Below are positions 35,578 through 44,343 of a DNA stretch of 64,000 nucleotides, one piece after another. How positions within the stretch are numbered: position 1 is the first letter of the stretch; each line of letters opens with the position of its first letter. Source of the stretch: Martelella sp. AD-3 (GTDB lineage Bacteria > Pseudomonadota > Alphaproteobacteria > Rhizobiales > Rhizobiaceae). The DNA is taken from positions 1,736,001 to 1,800,000 of the forward strand of contig NZ_CP014275.1 in the NCBI RefSeq assembly GCF_001578105.1. The letters run 5' to 3'. The position numbers were made by a program, and so were the translations under genes. The notes under the pieces are model-generated. The model saw nothing but the letters and a program-made list of their open reading frames with translations, had not been told where the DNA came from and ran no database searches.

Positions 35578-36582
35578 ATGAAAGCGCATATCGCCACCGC
35601 TACAGTTCTGTTGGGCGCGTTCCCGCTCTTTGCCGACGGCGCGCGCGCTGAGCAAGGCTGCGGCGAGGTTTCGATCGCCGAGCTCGACTGGCCGTCGGCG
35701 GGGCTTGCCGCCTGGGTGGACCGGCTGATCCTCGAAAAGGGATTTGACTGCACAGTGAACATGGTGCCCGGCGATACCGACAGCGCCGTGGCCAGCATCA
35801 TCGTCACCGGTGAGCCGGAGATCATTCCCGAATTCTGGTTCGAGAGCGCGACGCCGGCGCTTGACCATGCTGTCGCCGAGAAGCGCGTTGCCTTTGGAGC
35901 GCCGCTCTTGAACGAAGGCGGCGTACAGGGGTGGTGGGTCCCGAAATTCATCGTCGACGCGCATCCGGAAATCACGACCGTTCAGCAGGCGCTCAGCCAT
36001 CCGGAGCTGTTCATCGCGGCCGAGGGCGGCGACAAGCCCGCCGTGTTCAACTGCCCCGCGGGGTGGGCGTGCCGGGTTTCGACCGCCAACCTTTTCCGTG
36101 CGCTTGATGGGGCGGAGAAGGGATTTGATCTGGTCGACGCCCCATCTGGCGCGGCGCTCGATGCCTCCGTCGCACGTGCCTTCGAGGCGCAGCAGGGCTG
36201 GCTTGGCTACTACTGGGCGCCGACGGCGCTGCTTGGCGAATACGACATGGTGAAGCTCAGCTTCGGCGTCGAATTCAGCAAGCAGGAGTGGGACCGGTGC
36301 ACGATCGTTGCCGATTGTGCCGGTCCGAAGCTCAACGCCTATCCCGTATCAGCCGTCTACACCCTGGTCTCCGGCGCTTTCGTGACTGAGCACGAAGACC
36401 TGATGGACTATTTCAACAACCGTTCCTGGGGCAACGGGACCGTCAGCGAGGTGCTGGCCTTCATGAGCGCCAACGATGCCGGAAACGAGGCCGGCGCCCG
36501 TTATTTCCTCGAAACCTATCCCGAGGTCTGGAAGGCCTGGCTCGCCGAGGATGTGGCCGACAAGGTTGCCGCGGCTCTTTGA
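35578..36582 (+). CDS. Glycine betaine/choline-type ABC substrate-binding protein (OpuAC/ProX-like)
   Basis: The 334-residue periplasmic protein has a signal peptide ending near FADGARAEQ (residues 19-27), then the OpuAC fold with EVSIAELDWPSAGLAAWVD and a Trp/Tyr-rich ligand cleft (GVQGWWVPKF, GWLGYYWAPTALL). Such aromatic boxes bind quaternary amines. No permease or ATPase gene is adjacent, so it is an orphan component or is served by an unlinked transporter. Four Cys residues suggest disulfides. Confidence 0.8.
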   Translation: MKAHIATATVLLGAFPLFADGARAEQGCGEVSIAELDWPSAGLAAWVDRLILEKGFDCTVNMVPGDTDSAVASIIVTGEPEIIPEFWFESATPALDHAVAEKRVAFGAPLLNEGGVQGWWVPKFIVDAHPEITTVQQALSHPELFIAAEGGDKPAVFNCPAGWACRVSTANLFRALDGAEKGFDLVDAPSGAALDASVARAFEAQQGWLGYYWAPTALLGEYDMVKLSFGVEFSKQEWDRCTIVADCAGPKLNAYPVSAVYTLVSGAFVTEHEDLMDYFNNRSWGNGTVSEVLAFMSANDAGNEAGARYFLETYPEVWKAWLAEDVADKVAAAL

Positions 36583-36802
36583 GGCCGTTCGGTCACCGCC
36601 TTGTGAAGCGGGCGTTGCGACGCTATATCAATAATGCGTCGGTTAATGGTTGGTGCTCGCTCGGAGATGGTCTTCGGCGATGTGCGCCGGACATGATCAA
36701 CAGCGCGGACGCCTCTTTGTTCTACGAATCGTCCGCTTTCATGTCCCAACCGTTTTCCGGCGCATCTTCCTTTCAATCGGCAGTGAGGGCGGGGCTTTGC
36801 GG

Positions 36803-37336
36803 ATGCAAGCGATGGGTCGGAAAACCTGCCTCATTATCGGCGGCGCGCGATCGGGCAAATCGTCCCAGGGCGAAAAACTGGCGCGGGCCTTTGACGGCAA
36901 TCTCCATTATGTCGCAACGGCCGAGGCGCTTGATGCGGAAATGCAGGCACGCATCGCCCACCACAAGGCGGCGCGCGGCGACGGGTGGCAGACCCATGAG
37001 GCGCCGCTTGATCTGGTCGCCTGCCTCGAAGGTCTTGTTCGTGCCGAACGCCCAGTGGTTCTGGTTGATTGCCTGACGCTGTGGGCCACCAATCTCATTC
37101 TCCGCGACATGGATATCGGCGCGGCCGGCAGCGCGCTGGCCGGTTTCGTCGCCGAATGTCCCTATCCGCTCTTCCTCGTCGCAAACGAGGTCGGCCTCGG
37201 CATCGTGCCCGACAATGCGCTCGCCAGGAGGTTCCGCGATGAGGCCGGGCTCCTGAACCAGAAGGTCGCGGCCGCGGCCGAAACGGTGATCTTCATGGCG
37301 GCGGGCCTGCCGATGACGATGAAGCCTACATCATGA
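36803..37336 (+). CDS. cobP: Adenosylcobinamide kinase/guanylyltransferase
   Basis: This bifunctional enzyme phosphorylates adenosylcobinamide and transfers GMP to it in vitamin B12 synthesis or salvage. The 177-residue product has the P-loop LIIGGARSGKSS near the N-terminus, VDCLTLWATNLIL in the middle, and FLVANEVGLGIVPDNALARR, all CobU/CobP motifs. ATG 36803 is the first in a conserved frame; ATG 36812 is also possible. No other cob gene and no clear cobalamin riboswitch lie in the 220 bases upstream. The 3' end overlaps the convergent TauE gene by 11 bases. Confidence 0.9.
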   Translation: MQAMGRKTCLIIGGARSGKSSQGEKLARAFDGNLHYVATAEALDAEMQARIAHHKAARGDGWQTHEAPLDLVACLEGLVRAERPVVLVDCLTLWATNLILRDMDIGAAGSALAGFVAECPYPLFLVANEVGLGIVPDNALARRFRDEAGLLNQKVAAAAETVIFMAAGLPMTMKPTS

Positions 37337-38111
37337 GCCACTGATAGACCGGGTTCTGGTCATCGAGAAACACCTTGGCGGCCATGGCGAGGCTCGAGAC
37401 CGCCAGAAGCGGCCGGATGATCTTCGCGCCGCGCTTCATCGCCAGTCGTGAGCCGGTCTGGGCGCCGAGAAACTGGCCGACCCCCATGACCAGCCCGATC
37501 TTCCACAGGATCGCCCCGCCGGCGAGGAACACGGCGAAGGCGCCGAGATTGGACGAGAGATTGAGCATCTTCGTGCGCGCCGTCGCCTTCAGCATGCCGA
37601 GCCCGCCGAGCGTGACGAAGGCGATCATGAAGAAGGACCCGGTGCCCGGCCCGAACAGCCCGTCATAAAAGCCGATCGCCGGAACCACGAGGCCGGCGAA
37701 GACGGGCACTGCGAGGCGCTGATGGCGGTCGGTATCGTCGAGCCCGCTGCGCAGCGCGAAGTAAAGCCCGATGCCGGCGAGCAGGAAGGGCAGAACCGCC
37801 AGCAGGATATCGCCGGAGATCACGGTTGCCAGCGCCGCGCCGAGCGCGCCGCCGCCGAAGGCGAGAAGCGCCATCGGCCATTGCGTTCTCGGATCCACCC
37901 TGCCGCCGCGGGCATAGGAGATCGTCGCCGAGGCAGCGCCGAAAATGCCCTGCAGCTTGTTGGTGCCGAGGGTTTGCAGCGGCGGGATGCCGGCGATCAG
38001 CATGACTGGAATGGTGATCAGGCCCGCGCCGCCGGCGATGGAATCGACGAAGCCGGCGATGAAGGCTGCGGCGAACAGGATGAGCAGCAGGTGGAGGCTG
38101 GCTTCGAACAA
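37326..38111 (-). CDS. TauE/SafE-family sulfite or organosulfonate exporter
   Basis: The 261-residue protein has about eight membrane helices and the family start LFAAAFIAGFVDSIAGGAGL, with TLGTNKLQGIFGAASAT and YDGLFGPGTGSFFMI, the duplicated TauE half-motifs. The family exports small anions such as sulfite or sulfoacetate. The start TTG 38111 is at the natural beginning but uncertain. Context gives no further clue to the substrate. Confidence 0.85.
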   Translation of the reverse strand: MFEASLHLLLILFAAAFIAGFVDSIAGGAGLITIPVMLIAGIPPLQTLGTNKLQGIFGAASATISYARGGRVDPRTQWPMALLAFGGGALGAALATVISGDILLAVLPFLLAGIGLYFALRSGLDDTDRHQRLAVPVFAGLVVPAIGFYDGLFGPGTGSFFMIAFVTLGGLGMLKATARTKMLNLSSNLGAFAVFLAGGAILWKIGLVMGVGQFLGAQTGSRLAMKRGAKIIRPLLAVSSLAMAAKVFLDDQNPVYQWLMM

Positions 38112-38250
38112 TTCGGTCGTGCTCCGTGAGGGCGGGCGCGGGCATGGCCGTGGGCGGTCATCGTTTCCTTTTTCGCCCGGATCGTGTAGGTCGTTTCACG
38201 GGCGGCGCTTCAGCCGGTTTATGATCTTTCAAGAAGCAGGATTCGTTTTC

Positions 38251-39201
38251 ATGCACAAGGTTATTTTCGACACGGACCCGGGCATTGACGATGCCATGGC
38301 ATTGCTGTTCCTCGAGCGTCACCCCGATATCGCGCTTCTCGGCATCACGTCGGTTTTCGGCAATGCATCTGCCGACACCACAACCCGCAATGCGCAGTTC
38401 CTGAAGCGGGAATTCGGCATTTCCGCGCCGGTCGCGCGCGGCGCGGACGAGACCTATGATCCGGCCCGCCCGATGGCGCCCTGGCCGGTGGTCGTGCACG
38501 GCGTGAACGGCCTCGGCGACATCGAAATGCCCGAGACGGTCGAAGATGTGCCGCTCGATCCGCGCCCGGCCTATCAGTTCATCATCGATACCGTCAGGGA
38601 AAATCCGGGCGAGGTGGAAATCGTCGCCGTCGGGCGCATGACCAATCTGGCGCTGGCGCTCGCCCGTGATCCGGAGATCGCCGGCCTCGTCAAGCAGGTG
38701 GTCGTCATGGGCGGCGCGTTTGAGCGCAACGGCAATGTGACGCCGGCGGCCGAGGCCAATATTCACGGCGATCCGGAAGCCGCCGACGCGGTCTTCACCG
38801 CGCCCTGGAAGGTGGTGATCATCGGGCTCGACGTCACGATCCAGACCGTGATGACCCGCACGGTGATGAAGGAACTGGCGCTGCGCGGCGGTCCGGCGGT
38901 CGAGCTGCTTGCGAAGATTTCCGATCCCTATATCGACTTCTACAGCCAGCAGGTGGACGACGGCATGGTCGTGCATGACAGCTGTGCCTGCGTCTATGTC
39001 GTCGCGCCGGAGCTCTTCGGCCTTAGGGCCGGAACCGTGCGCGTCGTCTGTGGCGGCATCGCCGACGGCCTGACGCTGCAGAAGCCGGCCGGCCCGTTCT
39101 TCCCGCCGAGCGCGTGGGACGGCAAGCCGGAACAGCAGGTCGCCATGACGATCGAGGCGAAGAAGGTCGTCGATCTGGTGGCGGCCACGCTTGCGCCCTG
39201 A
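38251..39201 (+). CDS. Nucleoside hydrolase (inosine/uridine-preferring type)
   Basis: The 316-residue enzyme hydrolyses the N-glycosidic bond of nucleosides for salvage. It starts with the calcium-binding signature KVIFDTDPGIDDAMALLF, then VFGNASADTTTRNAQF and VVVMGGAF, and has the His/Asp ligands in VVHDSCACVYVV. ATG 38251 is preferred; an in-frame ATG at 38221 would add ten residues. The preferred substrate cannot be deduced. Confidence 0.9.
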   Translation: MHKVIFDTDPGIDDAMALLFLERHPDIALLGITSVFGNASADTTTRNAQFLKREFGISAPVARGADETYDPARPMAPWPVVVHGVNGLGDIEMPETVEDVPLDPRPAYQFIIDTVRENPGEVEIVAVGRMTNLALALARDPEIAGLVKQVVVMGGAFERNGNVTPAAEANIHGDPEAADAVFTAPWKVVIIGLDVTIQTVMTRTVMKELALRGGPAVELLAKISDPYIDFYSQQVDDGMVVHDSCACVYVVAPELFGLRAGTVRVVCGGIADGLTLQKPAGPFFPPSAWDGKPEQQVAMTIEAKKVVDLVAATLAP

Positions 39202-39318
39202 TGCCAGTAACGTGCTCAACAAGACTGAATTGTTTACCTTGTTGGCAGTAACGCGTTGAATGAATTCCCCGGTGCGCATAACTTGAATTCAAGGGGCTAT
39301 GTGTAACCGGGGGATGTC

Positions 39319-39771
39319 ATGCGTTCTTTTCTTGTCGGTCTGTTCGTTTTGCTCGCGACAACGTCCGCGGCCAACGCGGCCCGCAAGTCCGGCGATGACA
39401 TTTTCGAGCCTGGCAAGGTTGTCGCTGCCGTCAGCCTCAGCACGCAGACGATGAAGGTGATTGTCGGCGGCTATGAGCGCTATGTTTGGCCGGTGTCGAC
39501 GGGCGCGGGAAGCTATGCGACGCCCGCGGGCGTCTATGGCGCGGAATGGCTGTCGAAGAACCACCGGTCGCGCAAATACAACAATGCGCCGATGCCGTAT
39601 GCCATCTTCTTCTATCACGGTTACGCGGTTCACGGGACCGATCAGCTGTCGCGTCTCGGCTCACGCGCCTCGCATGGCTGCGTGCGGCTTCATCCGGACA
39701 ACGCGGCGCTGCTCTTCAGCCTGGCCCAGTCCGTCGGACTGGACAACATGACGGTGGTTATCGGCGACTAG
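39319..39771 (+). CDS. L,D-transpeptidase (YkuD domain)
   Basis: The 150-residue secreted enzyme has a signal peptide ending near SAANAA (residues 16-21) and a YkuD catalytic core with HGTDQLSRLGSRASHGCVRL, where the His and the catalytic Cys of SHGCVRL are found. It makes 3-3 peptidoglycan links or anchors outer-membrane proteins, a major reaction in polar-growing Rhizobiales. The stop overlaps the convergent lipoprotein gene by 4 bases. Confidence 0.93.
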   Translation: MRSFLVGLFVLLATTSAANAARKSGDDIFEPGKVVAAVSLSTQTMKVIVGGYERYVWPVSTGAGSYATPAGVYGAEWLSKNHRSRKYNNAPMPYAIFFYHGYAVHGTDQLSRLGSRASHGCVRLHPDNAALLFSLAQSVGLDNMTVVIGD

Positions 39772-40337
39772 CAGTCGCCGCACTGCTTCAACAATGCAGT
39801 GAAGGTGGTCTTGTCTTTTGGCAGGATGAATGGCGGCTTCACACGCTCCGAGAGCCGGAAGATATCGCCTTGCCGGAGTTCACCCCTGGTTATCGGACGA
39901 GGGCTTGCTATTGAGCAGCTCCAGTAGTCCCCATGCTTGCGCGTGGCGGGATTGTAGGTTTTCTTTCCGTACTGGAAACAGAGCGGTATGACCTCCTCGA
40001 CGCGGACCACAGGCCTGTTGATGTTGGTGAGGTCCAGATTGGGCATGGTATAGCTTCGCACTTCCCAAAGTCCCGGAAGCACGACCGTGTTGCCCGGGTA
40101 CCAGAGGTATGTCCGTCCGTCGGGCGAAAAATACTCCACCTGAGTCCCGTGGACCGGCTCATAGGTCATCCGCGTGTGGCCGGAGAAAGACTTCTCGAGT
40201 GCTTTGCTCTTCGCCGTCGGACCGTTGTAGTATTTTTCGAAGGCGGGATTTGCGCGGGAGAAGGGGCTGCTTTCACTGACGCAGCCCGCCGATACGATTG
40301 CGACAAGACCGATCAGAGTCGAGGCTTTCCAATTCAC
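39768..40337 (-). CDS. Putative lipoprotein of unknown function
   Basis: The 189-residue protein has a lipoprotein signal (VAIVSAGC, lipobox Cys19) and no recognised domain. It contains several aromatic and Cys residues (WSCSIASP, LKQCGDC at the very end), so it may be disulfide-bonded in the periplasm. GTG 40337 is the only start before the signal peptide. It is convergent with the L,D-transpeptidase gene; any functional link to envelope maintenance is speculative. Confidence 0.65.
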   Translation of the reverse strand: MNWKASTLIGLVAIVSAGCVSESSPFSRANPAFEKYYNGPTAKSKALEKSFSGHTRMTYEPVHGTQVEYFSPDGRTYLWYPGNTVVLPGLWEVRSYTMPNLDLTNINRPVVRVEEVIPLCFQYGKKTYNPATRKHGDYWSCSIASPRPITRGELRQGDIFRLSERVKPPFILPKDKTTFTALLKQCGDC

Positions 40338-40486
40338 GCGGCTTCCCCCTGGCAGATGGCAACGGATACATCCTTTCCTGGATACGATGCGATCGCGCCG
40401 AGAGCAACATTTCTCGAGCTCTGAAAAGCTGTTCGCGTGCTTTTTCCGGGGCAGTGCCGATAGCGAAATCCGGCCGCCGCGGTTGC

Positions 40487-41188
40487 TCAGAACTTATAGC
40501 CAAGGCCGACCTGAAATTTGTTCCGGCTCGCCTCGATGCTGAAGTCCTTGTCCCAGCTGAAGTCGTGGCTGATTTTCGGATAATAGGAATAGCGATATTC
40601 GGCGCGGGCGAAGAAGTTATCGGTGAAGGCGTGTTCTATGCCGGCGCCGACCGTCCACGCCTTGACCGTGCGGGTGCCGGTGTCGATCGATTGTCCGTTG
40701 AAACTGCCCGTGCCGCGCCCGCTTGCCAACTCGCCGCCTGCTGTGCCGAACAGCATCGTGTTTTCATAGGCATAGCCGAAACGACCGCGCAGCGAGCCCG
40801 ACCAGCCGAGATCCAGCTTTCCCTCGGCCGTCTCGACCTTGTTGGAAATCACCACCTGGAGGTTCTCGTTGCCCGAGCCGGCGAGATAGTCGAATTCGCC
40901 TTCGATGCCGACGACGAGATTGTTCTCGAACTGGTAGTTGGCGCCGACAAAGCCGCCGCCCAGCCAGTTGTCGATCCTGATATGGTCCTGAACGACGCGA
41001 AAGGTGTGCGGGTCTGCGTCCGTCCAGTGATACCCGGCCAGGGCGCCGACATAGACGCCGGTCCAGTCGAAGGCCGCGGGCGGCGGAGGGGCGGGAGGCT
41101 CAAACGGTGGCGGCGCGACGACATCTGCCCCGAACGCCGGCATGGCCGAGGCCATCATCAGTGCAATAAGACTGAGAGATCTGTTCAT
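40487..41188 (-). CDS. Outer-membrane beta-barrel protein (Omp25/Omp31-like)
   Basis: The 233-residue precursor has a signal peptide (ending near MPAFGADV), a Pro-rich linker, and an eight-stranded barrel starting FDWTGVYVGALAGYHW. It ends in GLGYKF with the terminal Phe typical of outer-membrane barrels. The segment RAEYRYSYY and the opening DWTGVYVG are hallmarks of the rhizobial and Brucella Omp25/31 family. It is transcribed from an AT-rich region. Confidence 0.88.
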   Translation of the reverse strand: MNRSLSLIALMMASAMPAFGADVVAPPPFEPPAPPPPAAFDWTGVYVGALAGYHWTDADPHTFRVVQDHIRIDNWLGGGFVGANYQFENNLVVGIEGEFDYLAGSGNENLQVVISNKVETAEGKLDLGWSGSLRGRFGYAYENTMLFGTAGGELASGRGTGSFNGQSIDTGTRTVKAWTVGAGIEHAFTDNFFARAEYRYSYYPKISHDFSWDKDFSIEASRNKFQVGLGYKF

Positions 41189-41575
41189 TGTTTTCGTCCT
41201 CGTGATGAATTCAAGTATAAATCAATACCATAATGGTTAATTAAATCATAATTGACAATAATTATATTCATATTTTACATTAGTTTTATTTTATGTATCT
41301 AGTTTTCTATTATTATTACTATAAAATAAATTACTTGTTTATTAGATAAGTCGCCTTCGCCCCGGATGTCCGCCGAATCGGGCGCCGGCTCTTGACGGCC
41401 CGGCGTGCGCGGGGCATAAGGTCTGCCATGAACACGGCCCTTTGCATTACCTGCACGATTATTCGCTAGCGTCCCGCTGGCCGGCCGTTCTTGTCCTGAA
41501 ACCCAATCTCTGACAGACGACCCGGCCGGGCCGCCGGCCTGTGCGTGCATCAAGACTGATTTCGGGAGACTGGAC
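41189..41575. other. AT-rich intergenic region between OMP gene and cysS (387 bp)
   Basis: The centre (41221-41340) is only about 15% GC in an otherwise GC-rich chromosome. On the minus strand TTGTCA (41253-41258) and CATTAT (41230-41235) are 17 bases apart and form a good promoter for the OMP gene. The remaining part towards cysS is of normal composition and shows no gene. Confidence 0.65.
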
Positions 41576-43108
41576 ATGGGCGACGCCCTGAAGCTCTACA
41601 ACACGCTGACGCGCGAGAAGGCCGAGTTCCGGCCGATCGATGCCGACAATGTGCGCATGTATGTGTGCGGGCCGACGGTCTACGACTTTGCCCATATCGG
41701 CAATGCGCGGCCCGTGATCGTCTTCGATGTGTTGTTTCGTCTGCTGCGCCATCTCTATGGCGAGGACCACGTCACCTATGTCCGCAACATCACCGACGTC
41801 GACGACAAGATCAACACGCGGGCAAAGCGCGACTATCCGGACCTGCCGCTGAACGAGGCGATCCGCAAGGTAACCGAAAAGACCGCCGACCAGTTCCACA
41901 AGGATATCGCGGCGCTCGGCGTGCTGGAGCCGACGGTGGAACCGCGCGCGACCGACCATATCGACGGCATGGTGGCGATGATCCAGACGCTTCTCGACAA
42001 GGGTAACGCCTATGTCGCGCAGGGTGCCGAGGGCAGGGAAGTGCTGTTCGACGTGCCCTCCATGCCGGACTATGGCCGTCTGTCGCGGCGTAATCTGGAG
42101 GACCAGCAGGCCGGCGCCCGCATCGCGGTGGAAAGCCACAAGAAAAGCCCTGCGGATTTCGTGCTGTGGAAGGAAAGCGCCGCCGACGAGCCCGGATGGG
42201 ACGGGCGCTTCACCTTCGAAGGAAAAACCGAGACCATCAACGGCCGTCCGGGCTGGCATATCGAATGCTCGGTGATGTCGGAGAAACATCTCGGCGAGAC
42301 CTTCGACATTCACGGCGGCGGCCTCGACCTGATCTTCCCCCACCACGAAAACGAGATCGCGCAATCCTGCTCGGCCCACGGCAACCACGTCATGGCCAAT
42401 GTCTGGATGCATAACGGCTTCGTTCAGGTGGAAGGCCGGAAGATGTCGAAGTCCGAGGGCAATTTTTTCACGATCCGGGAGCTGCTCGAGACGGAGAATT
42501 TCGGTGGCCGCAAATGGCCGGGCGAGGTGCTGCGGCTGGCGATGCTGATGACGCACTATCGCGAGCCGATCGATTTTTCGGTGAAGCGGCTGGAGGAGGC
42601 GGAGTCTAGACTTCGCAAATGGCGGAGTATCTCCGTTATTCTGCCGAAACAAAGCTACCCCGCACCACCGAAAGAATTTATCTCGGCTCTCAAGAATGAT
42701 CTTGATAGCGTATCAGCACTCGCTGTCATTGATAGTATATACGACCGAGCGAAAACTGAAGGGGAGAGGTTGGGGGTAGGTGCTTGCCTCAACTTTCTTC
42801 GACTTCAGCAAACGTCAGAAGATCTCGAATACATTTTTGAGCTTTCTGCCAAAGCCGGCGAATATCGGTTTCGGTATTATTCGCGAGATCGTTGCGAAAG
42901 CCTCGATGAAATCGAGACTTTCAACAAGATTTGGGCCTATTTGGACGTTAACCTTAAGCTCGAGGAACGCCTCGCCTTCATCCGCGAAAAAAACTGGGCC
43001 GAGGCTGACCGTATCCGCGACGAACTGGCCGCGCAGGGCATCCAGTTGAAGGATTCGAAAAACAAGGAAACCGGCGAACGCGAGACGACCTGGGAGGTCA
43101 AGCGGTGA
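41576..43108 (+). CDS. cysS: Cysteinyl-tRNA synthetase
   Basis: CysS charges tRNA-Cys. The 510-residue product has the HIGH-type motif [15 protein letters not shown] (about residues 30-44), zinc ligands in [14 protein letters not shown] and PHHENE, the KMSKS loop [10 protein letters not shown], and a C-terminal anticodon-binding region. Residues about 344-458 (42607-42950) are encoded by DNA of only about 47% GC (counted over 42661-42900) against 63% in the preceding part, and this part is unlike the usual rhizobial sequence. The protein is some 40-50 residues longer than the usual form. Both ends are of normal composition, and the frame is intact. Confidence 0.94.
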   Translation: MGDALKLYNTLTREKAEFRPIDADNVRMYVCGPTVYDFAHIGNARPVIVFDVLFRLLRHLYGEDHVTYVRNITDVDDKINTRAKRDYPDLPLNEAIRKVTEKTADQFHKDIAALGVLEPTVEPRATDHIDGMVAMIQTLLDKGNAYVAQGAEGREVLFDVPSMPDYGRLSRRNLEDQQAGARIAVESHKKSPADFVLWKESAADEPGWDGRFTFEGKTETINGRPGWHIECSVMSEKHLGETFDIHGGGLDLIFPHHENEIAQSCSAHGNHVMANVWMHNGFVQVEGRKMSKSEGNFFTIRELLETENFGGRKWPGEVLRLAMLMTHYREPIDFSVKRLEEAESRLRKWRSISVILPKQSYPAPPKEFISALKNDLDSVSALAVIDSIYDRAKTEGERLGVGACLNFLRLQQTSEDLEYIFELSAKAGEYRFRYYSRDRCESLDEIETFNKIWAYLDVNLKLEERLAFIREKNWAEADRIRDELAAQGIQLKDSKNKETGERETTWEVKR

Positions 43109-43135
43109 GCACGGTGCATGCAGTTCCGCTCCCTT

Positions 43136-43186
43136 CAATCTCCCCCCTTGAGGGGGAGATGTCGCGAACGCGACAGAGGGGGGTAT
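43136..43186 (+). repeat. REP-like palindromic repeat, copy A
   Basis: CAATCTCCCCCCTTGAGGGG starts this 51-base unit. A hairpin TCTCCCCC/GGGGGAGA is followed by a second hairpin TGTCGC/GCGACA and a G-run that can compete for the C-run. It lies just after the cysS stop and is a direct repeat of copy B (43388-43437). Confidence 0.85.
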
Positions 43187-43249
43187 GGGGCAGAAGCCGC
43201 AAACGCCGGAGGCGCGGAAAGGGTTCACCCTTCTCTGCCCCTGTCGGGG

Positions 43250-43275
43250 CATCTCTCCCTCAAGGGGAGAGATTG
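43250..43275 (-). repeat. REP-like palindromic repeat, inverted partial copy C
   Basis: On the minus strand it reads CAATCTCTCCCCTTGAGGG then AGAGATG, matching the first hairpin of copies A and B with a few changes. The following stretch has a different second stem (CCCC/GGGG). Confidence 0.8.
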
Positions 43276-43387
43276 TTTGTCCGTGGCGAGCCGGTGAGGC
43301 CAACTGGCGCATTTTTCTCGCCAGGGCGAGCGGTGCGACCTGTTGCAGGGCGCGCAGGTTCTTCTTGGCATTTGCCTGCACCTCCAT

Positions 43388-43437
43388 CAATCTCCCCCCT
43401 TGAGGGGGAGATGTCGCGAAGCGACAGAGGGGGGTAT
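43388..43437 (+). repeat. REP-like palindromic repeat, copy B
   Basis: Fifty bases, identical to copy A apart from one missing base in the second hairpin loop (GCGAAGCGAC versus GCGAACGCGAC). It ends three bases before the start codon of the DUF559 gene. Confidence 0.85.
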
Positions 43438-43440
43438 ACC

Positions 43441-43803
43441 GTGCCGCATCACAAGGTGTCGAAACGTTTGCGCTCCAATTCAAGGCGCATGCGAAAGGGC
43501 ATGACCGAAGCAGAACTGAAGCTCTGGAACGAGCTGCGCGCGGGGCGGTTGGAGGGGCTGCAGTTTCGGCGTCAGATGCCGATCGATCGCTACATTGCCG
43601 ATTTCGCCTGCCCCACTCACAAACTGATCATCGAGGTCGATGGCTCGCAGCATGGCGAAAGGCTCGCTGAAGACGCAGGACGCACGACGCGCCTCGCCGC
43701 GCTCGGCTGGACCGTGGTCCGCTTCTGGAACGACGATGTGCTGCGCGATATCGACGCCGTTTGCACCCATATTCTGAGAACCATCGGGGAGCATGAGTCA
43801 TGA
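43441..43803 (+). CDS. DUF559 endonuclease-like protein
   Basis: The 120-residue protein belongs to the DUF559 family, related in fold to very-short-patch-repair-type and PD-(D/E)XK nucleases. It starts (GTG 43441) PHHKVSKRLRSNSRRMRKGM, then TEAELKLWNELRAGRLEGLQ, and has the presumed catalytic core DRYIADFACPTHKLIIEVDG with SQH, and VVRFWNDDVLRDID. It stands directly behind REP-like palindromes, recalling the REP-associated tyrosine transposases, although the catalytic type differs. The stop overlaps the GFA gene as ATGA. A DNA-cutting role is inferred from the fold only. Confidence 0.8.
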   Translation: MPHHKVSKRLRSNSRRMRKGMTEAELKLWNELRAGRLEGLQFRRQMPIDRYIADFACPTHKLIIEVDGSQHGERLAEDAGRTTRLAALGWTVVRFWNDDVLRDIDAVCTHILRTIGEHES

Positions 43804-44300
43804 CGGAACCCAGCTTCTCCGGCGGCTGTCAGTGCGGGGCGGTGCGCTACCGTGTCGAAGGCGCGCTGTCCTATCCGCATATCTGCCATTGCCAGATGTG
43901 CCAGAAGGCATCGGGCAATTATTTCATGCCGCTTGCCGGGACGGATCATCAGCGCTTCAGTATCACGCGCGGCGTGCCGGGCTGGTTTCATTCCTCCGAT
44001 CAGGTCCGGCGCGGCTTCTGCGCGGCCTGCGGCACGCCGCTGTTCTTCGAGACTGTGGGGGATAATCATATCGCGGTCACGCTCGGCAGTCTGGATGACC
44101 CGTCGGCCTTTCCGCCGGTCTCGCAGGATGGCGTCGAGGGCCGGGTGCCGTTCTTCCATGCGCTGTCCGGCCTTCGGGAGAAGTCGACCGATCGTTCCGA
44201 TCTGCCGGGCGGCAATGACGCGATTTTCGCCAGCAATCACCAGCACCCCGACCACAACACCGAAAAATGGCCGCCCGAGGATGACACGGACGCCGGATAA
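43800..44300 (+). CDS. GFA-family (glutathione-dependent formaldehyde-activating-like) protein
   Basis: The 166-residue protein has the GFA zinc fold: GGCQCGAVRYRV, HICHCQMCQKASGNYFM and GFCAACGTPLFF, giving the conserved Cys sets for two zinc ions. The family includes S-(hydroxymethyl)glutathione synthases, but most members, probably including this one, have unknown substrates. It overlaps the DUF559 gene by 4 bases and is followed by cimA. Confidence 0.85.
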   Translation: MTEPSFSGGCQCGAVRYRVEGALSYPHICHCQMCQKASGNYFMPLAGTDHQRFSITRGVPGWFHSSDQVRRGFCAACGTPLFFETVGDNHIAVTLGSLDDPSAFPPVSQDGVEGRVPFFHALSGLREKSTDRSDLPGGNDAIFASNHQHPDHNTEKWPPEDDTDAG

Positions 44301-44343
44301 CAAGGCCGAAAACGGCCGATCAAATGGGATGGAGACCCACGAC

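Noticed and set aside
36583..36802. Cobalamin riboswitch before cobP
   Set aside because: No B12-box-like GCCACTG segment or other riboswitch core could be seen in the 220 bases.
43136..43437. Repeats considered as a CRISPR array
   Set aside because: Only three units, irregular spacing, mixed orientation, strongly self-complementary units and no cas genes.
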